Assembly: GCA_023954015.1 (NCBI GenBank)
Contig: JAMLIS010000008.1
Coordinates: 62,001 to 126,000 of the forward strand
DNA from: Burkholderiaceae bacterium
Lineage (GTDB): Bacteria; Pseudomonadota; Gammaproteobacteria; Burkholderiales; Burkholderiaceae_E
Length of the DNA: 64,000 nucleotides
Reading direction: 5' to 3'
Below, one piece after another: positions 26,911-34,845 of this stretch. Every line of letters starts with the position of its first letter. Position 1 is the first letter of the stretch. Both the position numbers and the translations under genes were made by a program. The notes under the pieces are model-generated. The model searched no databases. It saw only the letters and a list, made by a program, of their open reading frames with translations, and had not been told where the DNA came from.

Positions 26911-27180
26911 TCATCGATTCATGCAGCGCCCGACAAACCTGCAGAGACTGCCGAAGGTGGCGAAGACTTCCGCGTTCACATCGTCGTCGGGGATTCGACA
27001 GTCGAAGTGCGCTTCGATCTCTGCGAGAATCGAAACGAGCGCCATGGAATCGAGCTCCGGCAGGACGCCGAGCAACGGGGTGGATGCTTCGAGCTGCGCA
27101 GGCAGCGAGCGACTGCCGACGGCGCCGCGCAGGATGTCGGCCACGACGCGCCCGATTCGACTCTCGTCTGTCTCGCTCAT
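26911..27180 (-). CDS. Acyl carrier protein-like protein
   Basis: 89 residues. The phosphopantetheine site is LLGVLPELDSMALVSILAEI with Ser45; the flanking acidic helices (EIEAHFDCRIPDDDVNAEVF) are typical of carrier proteins. It diverges from an AMP-forming acyl-CoA ligase and a PLP-dependent decarboxylase (168-bp spacer), a trio recurrent in exosortase A/PEP-CTERM exopolysaccharide loci. It probably carries an acyl or aminoacyl group made by those enzymes. The ribosome site is weak. Confidence 0.8.
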   Translation of the reverse strand: MSETDESRIGRVVADILRGAVGSRSLPAQLEASTPLLGVLPELDSMALVSILAEIEAHFDCRIPDDDVNAEVFATFGSLCRFVGRCMNR

Positions 27181-27348
27181 CTCGACAATGGAACGGAAAG
27201 TGCCCGCAAAGACCGTGCGAAGCCCGAAGTGTACTGCGCCATCGTCGACCTGCGTTTCGTACTTCGCGCTGCGCGTTCGCGCAGCGGCAACGGCCTGTGC
27301 ACGAGCCGGCAAGCCGCTGACCCGATTCGATCGTGAACGCTTCTTCCG

Positions 27349-28908
27349 ATGCTGATCCGGTTGACCGATCTCGTCGCGATTTCCGCGCTTCGCGCGCCCG
27401 ATTCGATCGCCTTGCGCGAAGCGCCGGTTTCGGAAGGGCAGAATTCGCGTGAGCTCACCTACGGGCAACTGTCCGACCGCATAGCGGTCGCCGCGCACGC
27501 GCTGGCAAGCGGCGGGCTTCGGCGCGGGGAGCGCGTCGTCGTTTCTGCGGAGAAGAAGCTCGAATCGGTCGTCGCGATGTTCGCCGCGACATCGATCGGT
27601 GCGGTGTTCGTGCCGCTCAATCCCGTGCTGCGCCTGGCGCAGGTCGAACACATCCTCCACGACAGCGGCGCGCGAATGTTGATCGGAAGCCGCGCAAAGC
27701 TCGAGCAGGTCGGGGTCGACGGGGTCCGATGCGTCGCGTGGGACCCGGACGAAGATTTCCTCGACTGGCGGAGCGACGAGGTCCCGGGAAACGGGAAGCG
27801 GGCCGGCACGCCGATCGAGCTCGATCCGGCGGCGATCCTGTATACGTCGGGCAGCACCGGATTGCCCAAAGGCGTGGTGCTGTCGCATCGAAACCTGGTC
27901 GCGGGCGCGCAAAGCGTCGTCGAATATCTCGGCAACGACTCGCACGATCGGCTGCTGGCGGCGCTGCCCTTGTCGTTCGACGCCGGTTTCTCGCAACTGA
28001 CCACCGGCTTCCTGGCCGGAGCGACCGTCGTCCTGCATACCTATCTGCTGCCGCAGGATTGCCTTCGCACGATGGCGAGCGAAAGGATCACCGGCCTGAC
28101 GGCGGTCCCCCCGCTGTGGATCCAGCTTGCCGAGCGCGAATGGCCGTCCGAAGCAGCCGCCTGCCTGCGGTATTTCGCCAGCACCGGCGGCGCGATGCCG
28201 CGCGAAGTGCTCGCAGGGCTCCGCCGGCGGGCGCCGCGCGCAGCTCCGGTGCTCATGTACGGCCTCACGGAGGCCTTCCGCTCGACGTGGCTTCCGCCCG
28301 GCGAAATCGACCGGCGTCCCGGCTCCATCGGGAAGGCGATTCCGGGCGCGGAAATCCTCGTGCTTCGCCCGGACGGAACCGAATGCGCCCCGGACGAACC
28401 GGGGGAACTCGTGCACCGCGGCCCCACCGTCACGCTCGGCTACTGGAACGATCCGGCGCGCACTGCGGCTCGATTCCGGTCGATACCCGGCAGGGCAGCA
28501 GGGCTTCCGATCGCGGAGCATGCCGTCTGGTCCGGCGACCATGTGAAGCGCGACGCCGACGGTTTCCTCTATTTCCTCGGCCGTCGCGACGAGCAGATCA
28601 AGACTTCCGGGTACCGGGTGAGTCCGACCGAGATCGAACAGGTGCTGCAGGCGCTCGACGGAGTGGTGGAGTGCGTGGTCTTCGGTGAGGCGGACCAGCG
28701 GCTCGGTGAGCGCATCGTCGCGATCGTGTATCCGGATGCGGGCCTTTCCCGCGGTGAGCGCGGCAACGTCCTGCTACGTCTCCTACGGGATCGATTGCCA
28801 TCGTACATGGTCCCTTCGCGCATCGTCTTCCGCGACGAAGCGATACCGCGCGGACCCAATGGCAAGTTCGATCGGCAGGCACTCGCCGCGCTGTACCGGG
28901 CAGAATAG
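27349..28908 (+). CDS. AMP-dependent acyl-CoA ligase, exosortase A-associated type
   Basis: 519 residues of the ANL adenylation superfamily. P-loop YTSGSTGLPKGVVLSHRNL is near residue 164, MYGLTEAF near residue 303, the hinge and A8 core GDHVKRDADGFLYFLGRRDE and IKTSGYRVSPTEIE near residue 397, and the catalytic Lys in PNGKFDR near residue 508. The overall wording (SYGQLxDRIxxxAxxLxxxG; pair with a PLP decarboxylase) matches the exosortase A-associated ligase family. It likely activates a carboxylic acid for transfer to the divergent carrier protein. The next gene starts 16 nt downstream. No strong ribosome site before ATG 27349. Confidence 0.85.
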   Translation: MLIRLTDLVAISALRAPDSIALREAPVSEGQNSRELTYGQLSDRIAVAAHALASGGLRRGERVVVSAEKKLESVVAMFAATSIGAVFVPLNPVLRLAQVEHILHDSGARMLIGSRAKLEQVGVDGVRCVAWDPDEDFLDWRSDEVPGNGKRAGTPIELDPAAILYTSGSTGLPKGVVLSHRNLVAGAQSVVEYLGNDSHDRLLAALPLSFDAGFSQLTTGFLAGATVVLHTYLLPQDCLRTMASERITGLTAVPPLWIQLAEREWPSEAAACLRYFASTGGAMPREVLAGLRRRAPRAAPVLMYGLTEAFRSTWLPPGEIDRRPGSIGKAIPGAEILVLRPDGTECAPDEPGELVHRGPTVTLGYWNDPARTAARFRSIPGRAAGLPIAEHAVWSGDHVKRDADGFLYFLGRRDEQIKTSGYRVSPTEIEQVLQALDGVVECVVFGEADQRLGERIVAIVYPDAGLSRGERGNVLLRLLRDRLPSYMVPSRIVFRDEAIPRGPNGKFDRQALAALYRAE

Positions 28909-28924
28909 CGGCGGAGACCTCTCG

Positions 28925-30172
28925 ATGCCTCTTCTGCTCGCTCCACACGCGTCGACGCAGGCGCTCGACCTGGTCGGCGGGCACTTGACGGTCGACGGAA
29001 GGCGGCTGGACGACATTGTCGCCCAGGCTGGAGGAACCCCCCTCTTCGTCTACTCGCGCGCGGCCATTCGTTCGCAGATCGGCTTGGTTCGGCAGTTGCT
29101 CCCCGAACGTGCGCAACTGGTGTATGCGATGAAGGCCAATCCGATGCCGGAACTTCTGCGCTTCCTCCGGTCGCAGGTCGATGGCGTCGATGTCGCATCG
29201 GCCGGTGAGCTCGATCTCGCGTTGAACGGCGCGGGATTCGAGCCCGAGAGGATCAGCTTCGCCGGACCCGGGAAAACCGACGCCGAAATCGATGCCTGCA
29301 TCCGGTCGGGCGCCGTCCTGGTCGCCGAGTCCCTCGCGCAACTGCGGGTCGCTCGCGAAGTCCTTCGGCGGGCAGGGACGCCCGTTCGAGGGAGGGTGGC
29401 ATTTCGCATCAATCCGGCCATCGAGCTGCGCGGAGCGGGAATGCGGATGGGAGGAGGCCCGTCTCCCTTCGGCGTCGACGTCGAGGAACTGCCGCGAGCG
29501 CTCGACGAGGCGGATCGCCTCGGCATCCCGATCGAGGGATTGCATTGCCACTTCGGCTCGCAGATCCTCGATGGCGAAATCGTTGCCGAAGCGATGCGCG
29601 GCTGCTTCGCACAGATGCATCCTCACCTCGACCGACTTCGTCGACCCGCATGGTTGAACGTGGGCGGTGGCTTCGGCGTCCCGATCGCGCCCGGCGATCG
29701 GCATCTCGACCTCGCACCGATCCGGGTCGCCCTCCGCGAAATCGGCGAGGCCATCGCCGCGGAAGGTGGGGGACTCCGGCTGCGGATCGAACTGGGGCGG
29801 TACCTGGTCGCCGAGGGCGGCGTCTACGTTATGCGGGTGCTCGAGCGGAAGACCTCGCGCGGAAAGACCTTCGTGATCTGCGATGGGGGGCTGCACCACA
29901 TGCAATCGGCCACCGGCAACTTCGGGCAGGTGATTCGGCGCAACTGGCCCGTCGTTCCGGCAACTCCGATCCGCGAGGCGGCGGACGCAACTGGTAGGGT
30001 CGATATCGTGGGTCCGTTGTGCACGCCGCTCGATTGCGTCGGACGCGACGTCGCCGATACCGGGTTCGAGGTCGGTACGCTCGCGTGCATCCTGCGCGCT
30101 GGGGCATACGGCAGGAGTGCCAGCCCCTCGGATTTCCTCGGCCATCCTCCGGCCATCGAAATTCTCGTCTGA
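28925..30172 (+). CDS. PLP-dependent decarboxylase, exosortase A-associated type
   Basis: 415 residues of the fold-III (alanine racemase/DAP and ornithine decarboxylase-like) family. The PLP lysine is Lys70 in VYAMKANPMPELL. Other motifs are IEGLHCHFGSQILD near residue 203, NVGGGFGVP near residue 245, CDGGLHHMQSATGNFG near residue 320, and the active-site Cys in GPLCTPLD near residue 362. GGAGA precedes ATG 28925. Members of this branch accompany acyl-CoA ligases and acyl carrier proteins in exopolysaccharide/PEP-CTERM loci; the amino acid substrate is unknown. It probably forms an operon with the ligase. Confidence 0.87.
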   Translation: MPLLLAPHASTQALDLVGGHLTVDGRRLDDIVAQAGGTPLFVYSRAAIRSQIGLVRQLLPERAQLVYAMKANPMPELLRFLRSQVDGVDVASAGELDLALNGAGFEPERISFAGPGKTDAEIDACIRSGAVLVAESLAQLRVAREVLRRAGTPVRGRVAFRINPAIELRGAGMRMGGGPSPFGVDVEELPRALDEADRLGIPIEGLHCHFGSQILDGEIVAEAMRGCFAQMHPHLDRLRRPAWLNVGGGFGVPIAPGDRHLDLAPIRVALREIGEAIAAEGGGLRLRIELGRYLVAEGGVYVMRVLERKTSRGKTFVICDGGLHHMQSATGNFGQVIRRNWPVVPATPIREAADATGRVDIVGPLCTPLDCVGRDVADTGFEVGTLACILRAGAYGRSASPSDFLGHPPAIEILV

Positions 30173-30334
30173 AGTTTGCGAGGCGGGCGGGAGTTTCGCG
30201 AGGCAGGGGCCGGAGTTGCCGACGTGACTGCCGAAGTGGTGCCGATCCGACTGTCAGCGGCCGGGTACCGACTGTCGGATGCGAGCACGTTTCGCGACCG
30301 CCCGCAGGGCAGGCAGGACGAAAATTGCCGTGTC

Positions 30335-30348
30335 GTGACATTCGTCAC
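30335..30348. repeat. Small palindrome before the lipoprotein gene
   Basis: GTGACATTCGTCAC is a perfect inverted repeat with 5-bp arms and a 4-bp centre, 21 nt upstream of the small lipoprotein start. It may be an operator; no partner is known. Confidence 0.3.
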
Positions 30349-30368
30349 ACTGGTCAACAGGAATTCGG

Positions 30369-30569
30369 GTGCGTTTCCTTCCCGATGGCGCCTTCGCCCG
30401 GATACCGCTACGACTTGCTTTCGCCGCGACCTGCGTTTTGCTTCTGGGCGCCTGTGGGATCGGTGCCGAAGATTTCACCTCGACGGGAATCGGTTTCGGG
30501 CAAGGCATCGACATTGCGCCGATGGAGAAACCGGTCACGGCAGACGGCACGAACGGCGTCCACCGCTGA
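30369..30569 (+). CDS. Small putative lipoprotein
   Basis: 66 residues from GTG 30369, with AGGA 8 nt upstream. A basic start, the hydrophobic run LRLAFAATCVLLLGAC and a canonical lipobox (LGA|C) predict a lipoprotein with a mature part of about 38 residues (GIGAEDFTSTGIGFGQGIDI and a short polar tail). No family is recognised. It lies between the PLP decarboxylase and the convergent mtfA gene. The lipobox and ribosome site support it; its short length leaves doubt. Confidence 0.5.
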   Translation: MRFLPDGAFARIPLRLAFAATCVLLLGACGIGAEDFTSTGIGFGQGIDIAPMEKPVTADGTNGVHR

Positions 30570-30610
30570 CGCGACTGCGAAGGCCGGCGGCTACCGCGCT
30601 CCCTTGCGAC

Positions 30611-31522
30611 TCATCGCCGCGGCAGGAGCGCGAAGAGCGGATCCTGTCGGAAGTAGTCGCGAAACAATTCGTACAACGCAGGATAGGCGCGCCGCAAAGG
30701 CTGCGGCGCCGTGAAGAAATGCTCGCTGGCCACGGCGAAAAACTCTCCGGGGTCGGTCGCCGCGTACGGATCGAGCGGCAGCCGTCGGTACCACGCATCG
30801 GCTTCGGGCGATTCCGGATCGACGTGAAGGGGAATGGACGCTTCCAGCGCGTCGAGCCGGGCGCCAAAGTCGTCCCACGCGTCGGTCATCGTGCGCGTCC
30901 AGCGTTCGCGCATGTCGGCGGGAAGCGGCGGCGCGCCGTCGGCTTGGCCGTCGGCGAGGTCGATCTTGTGGACGAACTCGTGGATGACCACGTTGTAGCC
31001 GGCGTGCTGCCCGCGCGGGTCGGCGTCGGGCCACGACAGCACGACCGGACCGCCGTCCATCGCTTCGCCCGCCAGTTCGTCGTCGAATTCATGCACGACG
31101 CCGGCCTCGTCGATGTGCCTGCGAGGCGCGACGAATCGGTCGGGGTAGACGACGATCTCGACGAAATCGCGGTAGGCGCGAAAGGGCAGGTGCAGCGCCG
31201 GCAGGCAGGCCTGGATCGCGATGCCGACGCGGACGTCGTCGTCGACCACGAAGCCGGCAGCGCCGCTGTACTGCTTTTCGGCGATGAACGCTTCGCAATC
31301 CGCTCTCAGCCGATCGCGCTCTTCGTCGTCGAGGTGCGCGAGAAACGGCATGCGCGCGCAGATGCGACGCCAGTCGGTGTCGTGGATCGGCGCAGCGCGC
31401 GAGCGGTTGAGCAGTCTGCGCAGCAAGCTCCGGTTCGCGCGCGCTGCGCGCTGCCTATAATCGGAAACCACCCGTCGCACCGCGGGAGAATCGTCGACCG
31501 GGTGCCTTCGGGGTCGCAACAT
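30611..31522 (-). CDS. mtfA: MtfA-like zinc peptidase
   Basis: 303 residues from ATG 31522. The zinc motif is IHEFVHKIDLADG (HExxH) near residue 190, with downstream EFFAVASEHFFTAP supplying the third ligand Glu. Family text WRRICARMPFLAHLDDEERD and GFVVDDDVRVGIAIQACLPA is typical. In E. coli MtfA binds the Mlc repressor and thereby influences PTS glucose uptake. The annotated start shares the CATG with the divergent relA start; GTG 31480 or 31471 would fit the usual length better, so the first 14-17 residues are doubtful. Confidence 0.85.
   Translation of the reverse strand: MLRPRRHPVDDSPAVRRVVSDYRQRAARANRSLLRRLLNRSRAAPIHDTDWRRICARMPFLAHLDDEERDRLRADCEAFIAEKQYSGAAGFVVDDDVRVGIAIQACLPALHLPFRAYRDFVEIVVYPDRFVAPRRHIDEAGVVHEFDDELAGEAMDGGPVVLSWPDADPRGQHAGYNVVIHEFVHKIDLADGQADGAPPLPADMRERWTRTMTDAWDDFGARLDALEASIPLHVDPESPEADAWYRRLPLDPYAATDPGEFFAVASEHFFTAPQPLRRAYPALYELFRDYFRQDPLFALLPRR
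31456..31461 (+). promoter_or_regulatory. Consensus -10 element of relA
   Basis: A perfect TATAAT lies 60 nt upstream of the relA start, inside the 5' end of the divergent mtfA frame. The -35 region (around 31433) has no clear match. Its perfection in GC-rich DNA argues for a real promoter and for an internal mtfA start. Confidence 0.55.
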
Positions 31523-33893
31523 GCCTACCCGGTCGATCCGCCAGCAGCCCGCCGCCGAGCGGGCGCAGTCCGAGCATAGCATCGAGGCGACGCCGTCCGC
31601 GGAGACGGCGCTCGCGTGGGCGAGCGAGCACGCGCGCGACGACGTGGGGCGCAGCGGCGAGAGCTACATCGAGCACGCGCGCGCCACGATCGACATCCTG
31701 CGCTCGCTCGGTGCCGACCAGGCGTCGCAGACCGCGATGGCGCTCGTCTCGCCGGCCGAGCGGCTGCCGTTGCGCGACATCGAGTCGCGTTTCGGCGCGG
31801 AGGTGGCGCGGCTGGTCGACGGGATGCGCCAGATCCAGCGCCTGCGCGAACTGCACGCGCAGGCCGGCGCGGGGCAGACCGAAACGCTGCGCAGGATGCT
31901 GCTGGCGATGGCAACCGACATCCGAGTCGTAGTCATCCGCCTGGCCTCGCGACTGCGGACGCTGCGCCATCACGCTTCGCTGCACACCGTTCCCGATGCC
32001 GCGGTCGCACGCGAGACGCTCGACGTGCTGGCACCGCTGGCGAATCGGCTCGGCCTGTGGCAGCTGAAGTGGGAGCTCGAGGACCTGTCTTTCCGCCTGC
32101 TCGAACCCGAGGCATACCGCGCGCTCGCGCGCGAGCTCGAGCAGCGCCGCGCCGAGCGCGAGGCCTTCGTCGCGCAGGCGGCCGGCGAGCTGGGACGCGC
32201 GCTCGAGGCCGCCGGGATCCGCGCGCAGTTGAGCGGCCGGCCGAAGCACATCCACAGCATTCACGAGAAAATGCGGCGCAAGCAGCGCACGCTCGAGCAG
32301 ATCAGCGACCTGCACGCGCTGCGCGCGATCGTCGACACGGTGGCGCAGTGCTACGCGACGCTCGACGTCGTGCACCGCCTCTGGAAGCAGGTGCCCGAGG
32401 AATACGACGACTACATCGCGCGTCCCAAACCGAACGGCTATCGGTCGCTGCACACCGTGGTCGTCGCCGACGGCGGGCGGCTGCTCGAGGTGCAGATCCG
32501 CACGCGCGAGATGCACCGGCATGCCGAATACGGCATCGCGTCGCACTGGCAGTACAAGGAGCGGGGAACGAGCGTGCCGGAGGCCGGAGGCAAGCAGGAG
32601 GGCGACGCCGAGCGCATCGCGTGGATGCGCCAGCTGCTCGCCTGGCAGAGCGACGTCGGACGTTCGCTCGATGTGCAGTTTCCGCCGGACGGCGCGCTCT
32701 CGGGGGAAACATCGCAGGCGGCGCAACGCACCGCGCCGCAGGCGCAACGCACGGCGCCGCAGGCGGCGCGCATCTACGTGCTCACGCCGCAGGCGCGCGT
32801 CATCGAGCTGCCGGCGGGCTCGACGCCGATCGACTTCGCCTACCACGTGCATACCACGCTCGGGCATCGCTGCCGCGGCGCGCGGGTGGACGGCCAGCTC
32901 GTGCCGCTGAACACGCAGCTGCGCAACGCGCAAACCGTCGAGATCATCGCCGCGCGCGAGGGCGGGCGCGAAGGGCCGTCGCGCGACTGGCTCAACCCGC
33001 AACTCGGCTACGTGCGCAGTGCGCGCGCGCGCAGCAAGGTGCGCCAATGGTTCAACGCGCTCGAGCTCGAACGCGAGACGGCGGCCGGGCGCGAGCGCGT
33101 CGATCGCGTGCTGCAGCGCGAGGGGCGCACGGCGCTGTCGCTCGACGAACTCGCGCGGCGGCTCGGATTCGACGCCACCGGCGCGCTTTTCGTGGCGGTC
33201 GCGCGCGAGGAGATCGGCCCGCGCCAGCTCGAGGAGGCGGTGCGCCAGCCGGCAAGAGGCCCGCTCGGGCCGGCGCACGGCCCCGCCGCGGCAACGGGCG
33301 TGGGCATCGCGTCGAGCGGCCAGCCGGGAAGCGGTGCGGTCGCAGCGGGCGCAGGCGCAATGGGCGCGGCCGCCGAACCGACGACGCTCGTGACGCGGCT
33401 GCGCCGGCCGGGGGAGGCGATGAGCCGCGGCGACGGCGTGCTCGTCGTCGGCATCGATTCGCTGATGACGCAGCTCGCGCGCTGCTGCCGGCCGATTCCG
33501 CCCGATCCGATCGGCGGCTTCGTCACCAAGGGACGGGGCGTGTCGGTGCACCGCAAGAATTGCGCCGCCTACGCCAAGCTCGTCTTGCAGGCCCCCGAGC
33601 GCGTGATCGATGCGGCGTGGAGCGAGCCGGCGTTGCGCGGCGACGCCGACGGCAGGGCGCGCCGCTTCCCGGTGGACGTGGAGTTTCGGGTGAGCGAGCG
33701 AGCGGCGCTGCTGCGCGACATCACCGAGATCCTCGCGCGCGAGCGAGTGAACGTGCTCGCGATGCAGACGCTCGCGCGCCAGCCGCTCACCAGCATCCGG
33801 GTGACGCTCGAGGTGCTCGACGCCGCGCACCTGTCGCGCACGCTGGCGGCCGTGCGCGAGGTGCCGGGGGTGGTGTATGCAGGGCGGCGCTGA
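31521..33893 (+). CDS. relA: (p)ppGpp synthetase RelA (hydrolase-inactive RSH protein)
   Basis: 790 residues. The N-terminal pseudo-hydrolase region lacks the HD motif (the place reads AMALVSPAERLP). The synthetase region carries GRPKHIHSIHEKM, the ExDD motif (Glu294 to Asp297 in EEYDDYIARPKPNGYRSLHT), and EVQIRTREMHRHAEYGIASH. TGS (TPIDFAYHVHTTLGHRCRGA), zinc-finger-like (RCCRPIPPDPIGG) and ACT domains follow. ExDD is the hallmark of synthetase-only RelA. It makes (p)ppGpp on starved ribosomes. Unusual Ala/Gln-rich inserts occur near residues 395-415 and 575-610. The bifunctional partner SpoT is at 37161. Confidence 0.93.
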   Translation: MPTRSIRQQPAAERAQSEHSIEATPSAETALAWASEHARDDVGRSGESYIEHARATIDILRSLGADQASQTAMALVSPAERLPLRDIESRFGAEVARLVDGMRQIQRLRELHAQAGAGQTETLRRMLLAMATDIRVVVIRLASRLRTLRHHASLHTVPDAAVARETLDVLAPLANRLGLWQLKWELEDLSFRLLEPEAYRALARELEQRRAEREAFVAQAAGELGRALEAAGIRAQLSGRPKHIHSIHEKMRRKQRTLEQISDLHALRAIVDTVAQCYATLDVVHRLWKQVPEEYDDYIARPKPNGYRSLHTVVVADGGRLLEVQIRTREMHRHAEYGIASHWQYKERGTSVPEAGGKQEGDAERIAWMRQLLAWQSDVGRSLDVQFPPDGALSGETSQAAQRTAPQAQRTAPQAARIYVLTPQARVIELPAGSTPIDFAYHVHTTLGHRCRGARVDGQLVPLNTQLRNAQTVEIIAAREGGREGPSRDWLNPQLGYVRSARARSKVRQWFNALELERETAAGRERVDRVLQREGRTALSLDELARRLGFDATGALFVAVAREEIGPRQLEEAVRQPARGPLGPAHGPAAATGVGIASSGQPGSGAVAAGAGAMGAAAEPTTLVTRLRRPGEAMSRGDGVLVVGIDSLMTQLARCCRPIPPDPIGGFVTKGRGVSVHRKNCAAYAKLVLQAPERVIDAAWSEPALRGDADGRARRFPVDVEFRVSERAALLRDITEILARERVNVLAMQTLARQPLTSIRVTLEVLDAAHLSRTLAAVREVPGVVYAGRR

Positions 33894-33935
33894 CGCCGCG
33901 TCGATCCGCGGCGAAATCGTCGTGGCGAGAACGAG

Positions 33936-34541
33936 CTAGCCAGCCGTCTGCGGCGGCTTCTGCGCGGACTTCGGCCGGAACGCCTTGCACACGGCCTCGT
34001 TCGTTTCGAGATACGGCCCGCCGATGAGGTCGAGGCAGTAGGGGACGGCCGAGAAGATGCCGTGCACGATGACCTTGCCGCCGGCGTCGCGCACTCCCTC
34101 GAGCGTTTCGCGGATTGCCTTCGGCTGCCCGGGGAGATTGACGATCAGCGAGCTTCCGCGAATCACCGCGACCTGGCGGGACAGGATCGCCGTGGGTACA
34201 TAGTGCAGGCTCACCTGCCGCATCTGCTCGCCGAAGCCGGGCATCTCGCGATCGCCGACGGCAAGCGTCGCCTCGGGGGTGACGTCGCGCGGCGCCGGCC
34301 CGGTGCCGCCCGTCGTGAGCACGAGCGCGCAACCGTCGCGATCGACCAGTTCGACGAGCGTGCGCTCGATCGTTTCGCGATCGTCCGGTATCAGGCGAAC
34401 GACGGGCCGCCAGGCGCCGCGCAGCGCCGATTCGAGCCATTGCTGCAGGCCGGGGACGCCCTCGTCGGCGTAGACGCCGCGGGAGGCGCGGTCGCTGATC
34501 GAGACGAGGCCGATCGCCGGCGATTCGGTTGCATTGCTCAT
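33936..34541 (-). CDS. mog: Molybdopterin adenylyltransferase
   Basis: 201 residues of the MogA/MoaB fold. Motifs are GLVSISDRASRGVYADEGVP near residue 11, LTTGGTGPAPRDVTPEAT near residue 74 and LPGQPKAIRETL near residue 135. It adenylates molybdopterin before molybdenum insertion in cofactor synthesis. The start overlaps the stop of the yjgA-like gene by 4 nt (ATGA), so the two are translated together. The pmbA-yjgA-mog order is usual in betaproteobacteria. Confidence 0.93.
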   Translation of the reverse strand: MSNATESPAIGLVSISDRASRGVYADEGVPGLQQWLESALRGAWRPVVRLIPDDRETIERTLVELVDRDGCALVLTTGGTGPAPRDVTPEATLAVGDREMPGFGEQMRQVSLHYVPTAILSRQVAVIRGSSLIVNLPGQPKAIRETLEGVRDAGGKVIVHGIFSAVPYCLDLIGGPYLETNEAVCKAFRPKSAQKPPQTAG

Positions 34542-34804
34542 CGCTTGATCTCCGTGAGCGCTGCGCGCAGCGCGTCGACATCGACGTCGCGCATCAGGCG
34601 CCCGATGAACTGCATCTGGCGGCGGCGGCCCTCGTGGCTGCGGATGGCGCGCGCCATGCGGATGGCGTCGGCGAGCCGTTCGTCGATCGGCAGGCGATCG
34701 ATCTCGTCGTCGTCGAGCGTGACGAGGCTCTCGCCGAGCGCCTGCAGTTCGTGCATCTCGCGTTTGCGTTGCGTCTTGCTCGGCTTCTCGTCGCTGAAAT
34801 GCAT
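34538..34804 (-). CDS. YjgA/DarP-like protein, half-length
   Basis: 88 residues from ATG 34804. The text PSKTQRKREMHELQALGESL, IDRLPIDERLADAIRMARAI and GRRRQMQFIGRLMRDVDVDA matches the N-terminal half of YjgA (DUF615; DarP, a 50S ribosome assembly factor). YjgA proteins are about 170-185 residues; here the frame stops immediately after LRAALTEIKR and the C-terminal helical domain is absent. The stop overlaps the mog start, so the truncation is not obviously a fresh mutation. It may be a shortened functional form or a decaying gene. Confidence 0.75.
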   Translation of the reverse strand: MHFSDEKPSKTQRKREMHELQALGESLVTLDDDEIDRLPIDERLADAIRMARAIRSHEGRRRQMQFIGRLMRDVDVDALRAALTEIKR

Positions 34805-34827
34805 GAACGGGCGGGTCGAATGCTCGC

Positions 34828-34836
34828 TGTTATGAT
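34828..34836 (+). promoter_or_regulatory. Extended -10 element close to pmbA
   Basis: TGTTATGAT (TG, one base, TATGAT) ends 9 nt before the pmbA ATG. Transcription would start within 1-4 nt of the start codon, suggesting a leaderless or nearly leaderless mRNA. Confidence 0.4.
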
Positions 34837-34845
34837 AACCGCGAC

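Noticed and set aside
30254..30550. Minus-strand frame with a CxxCH motif (DQCDECHD)
   Set aside because: The rest of the frame has no cytochrome features, and the opposite strand encodes a better small lipoprotein with lipobox and ribosome site.
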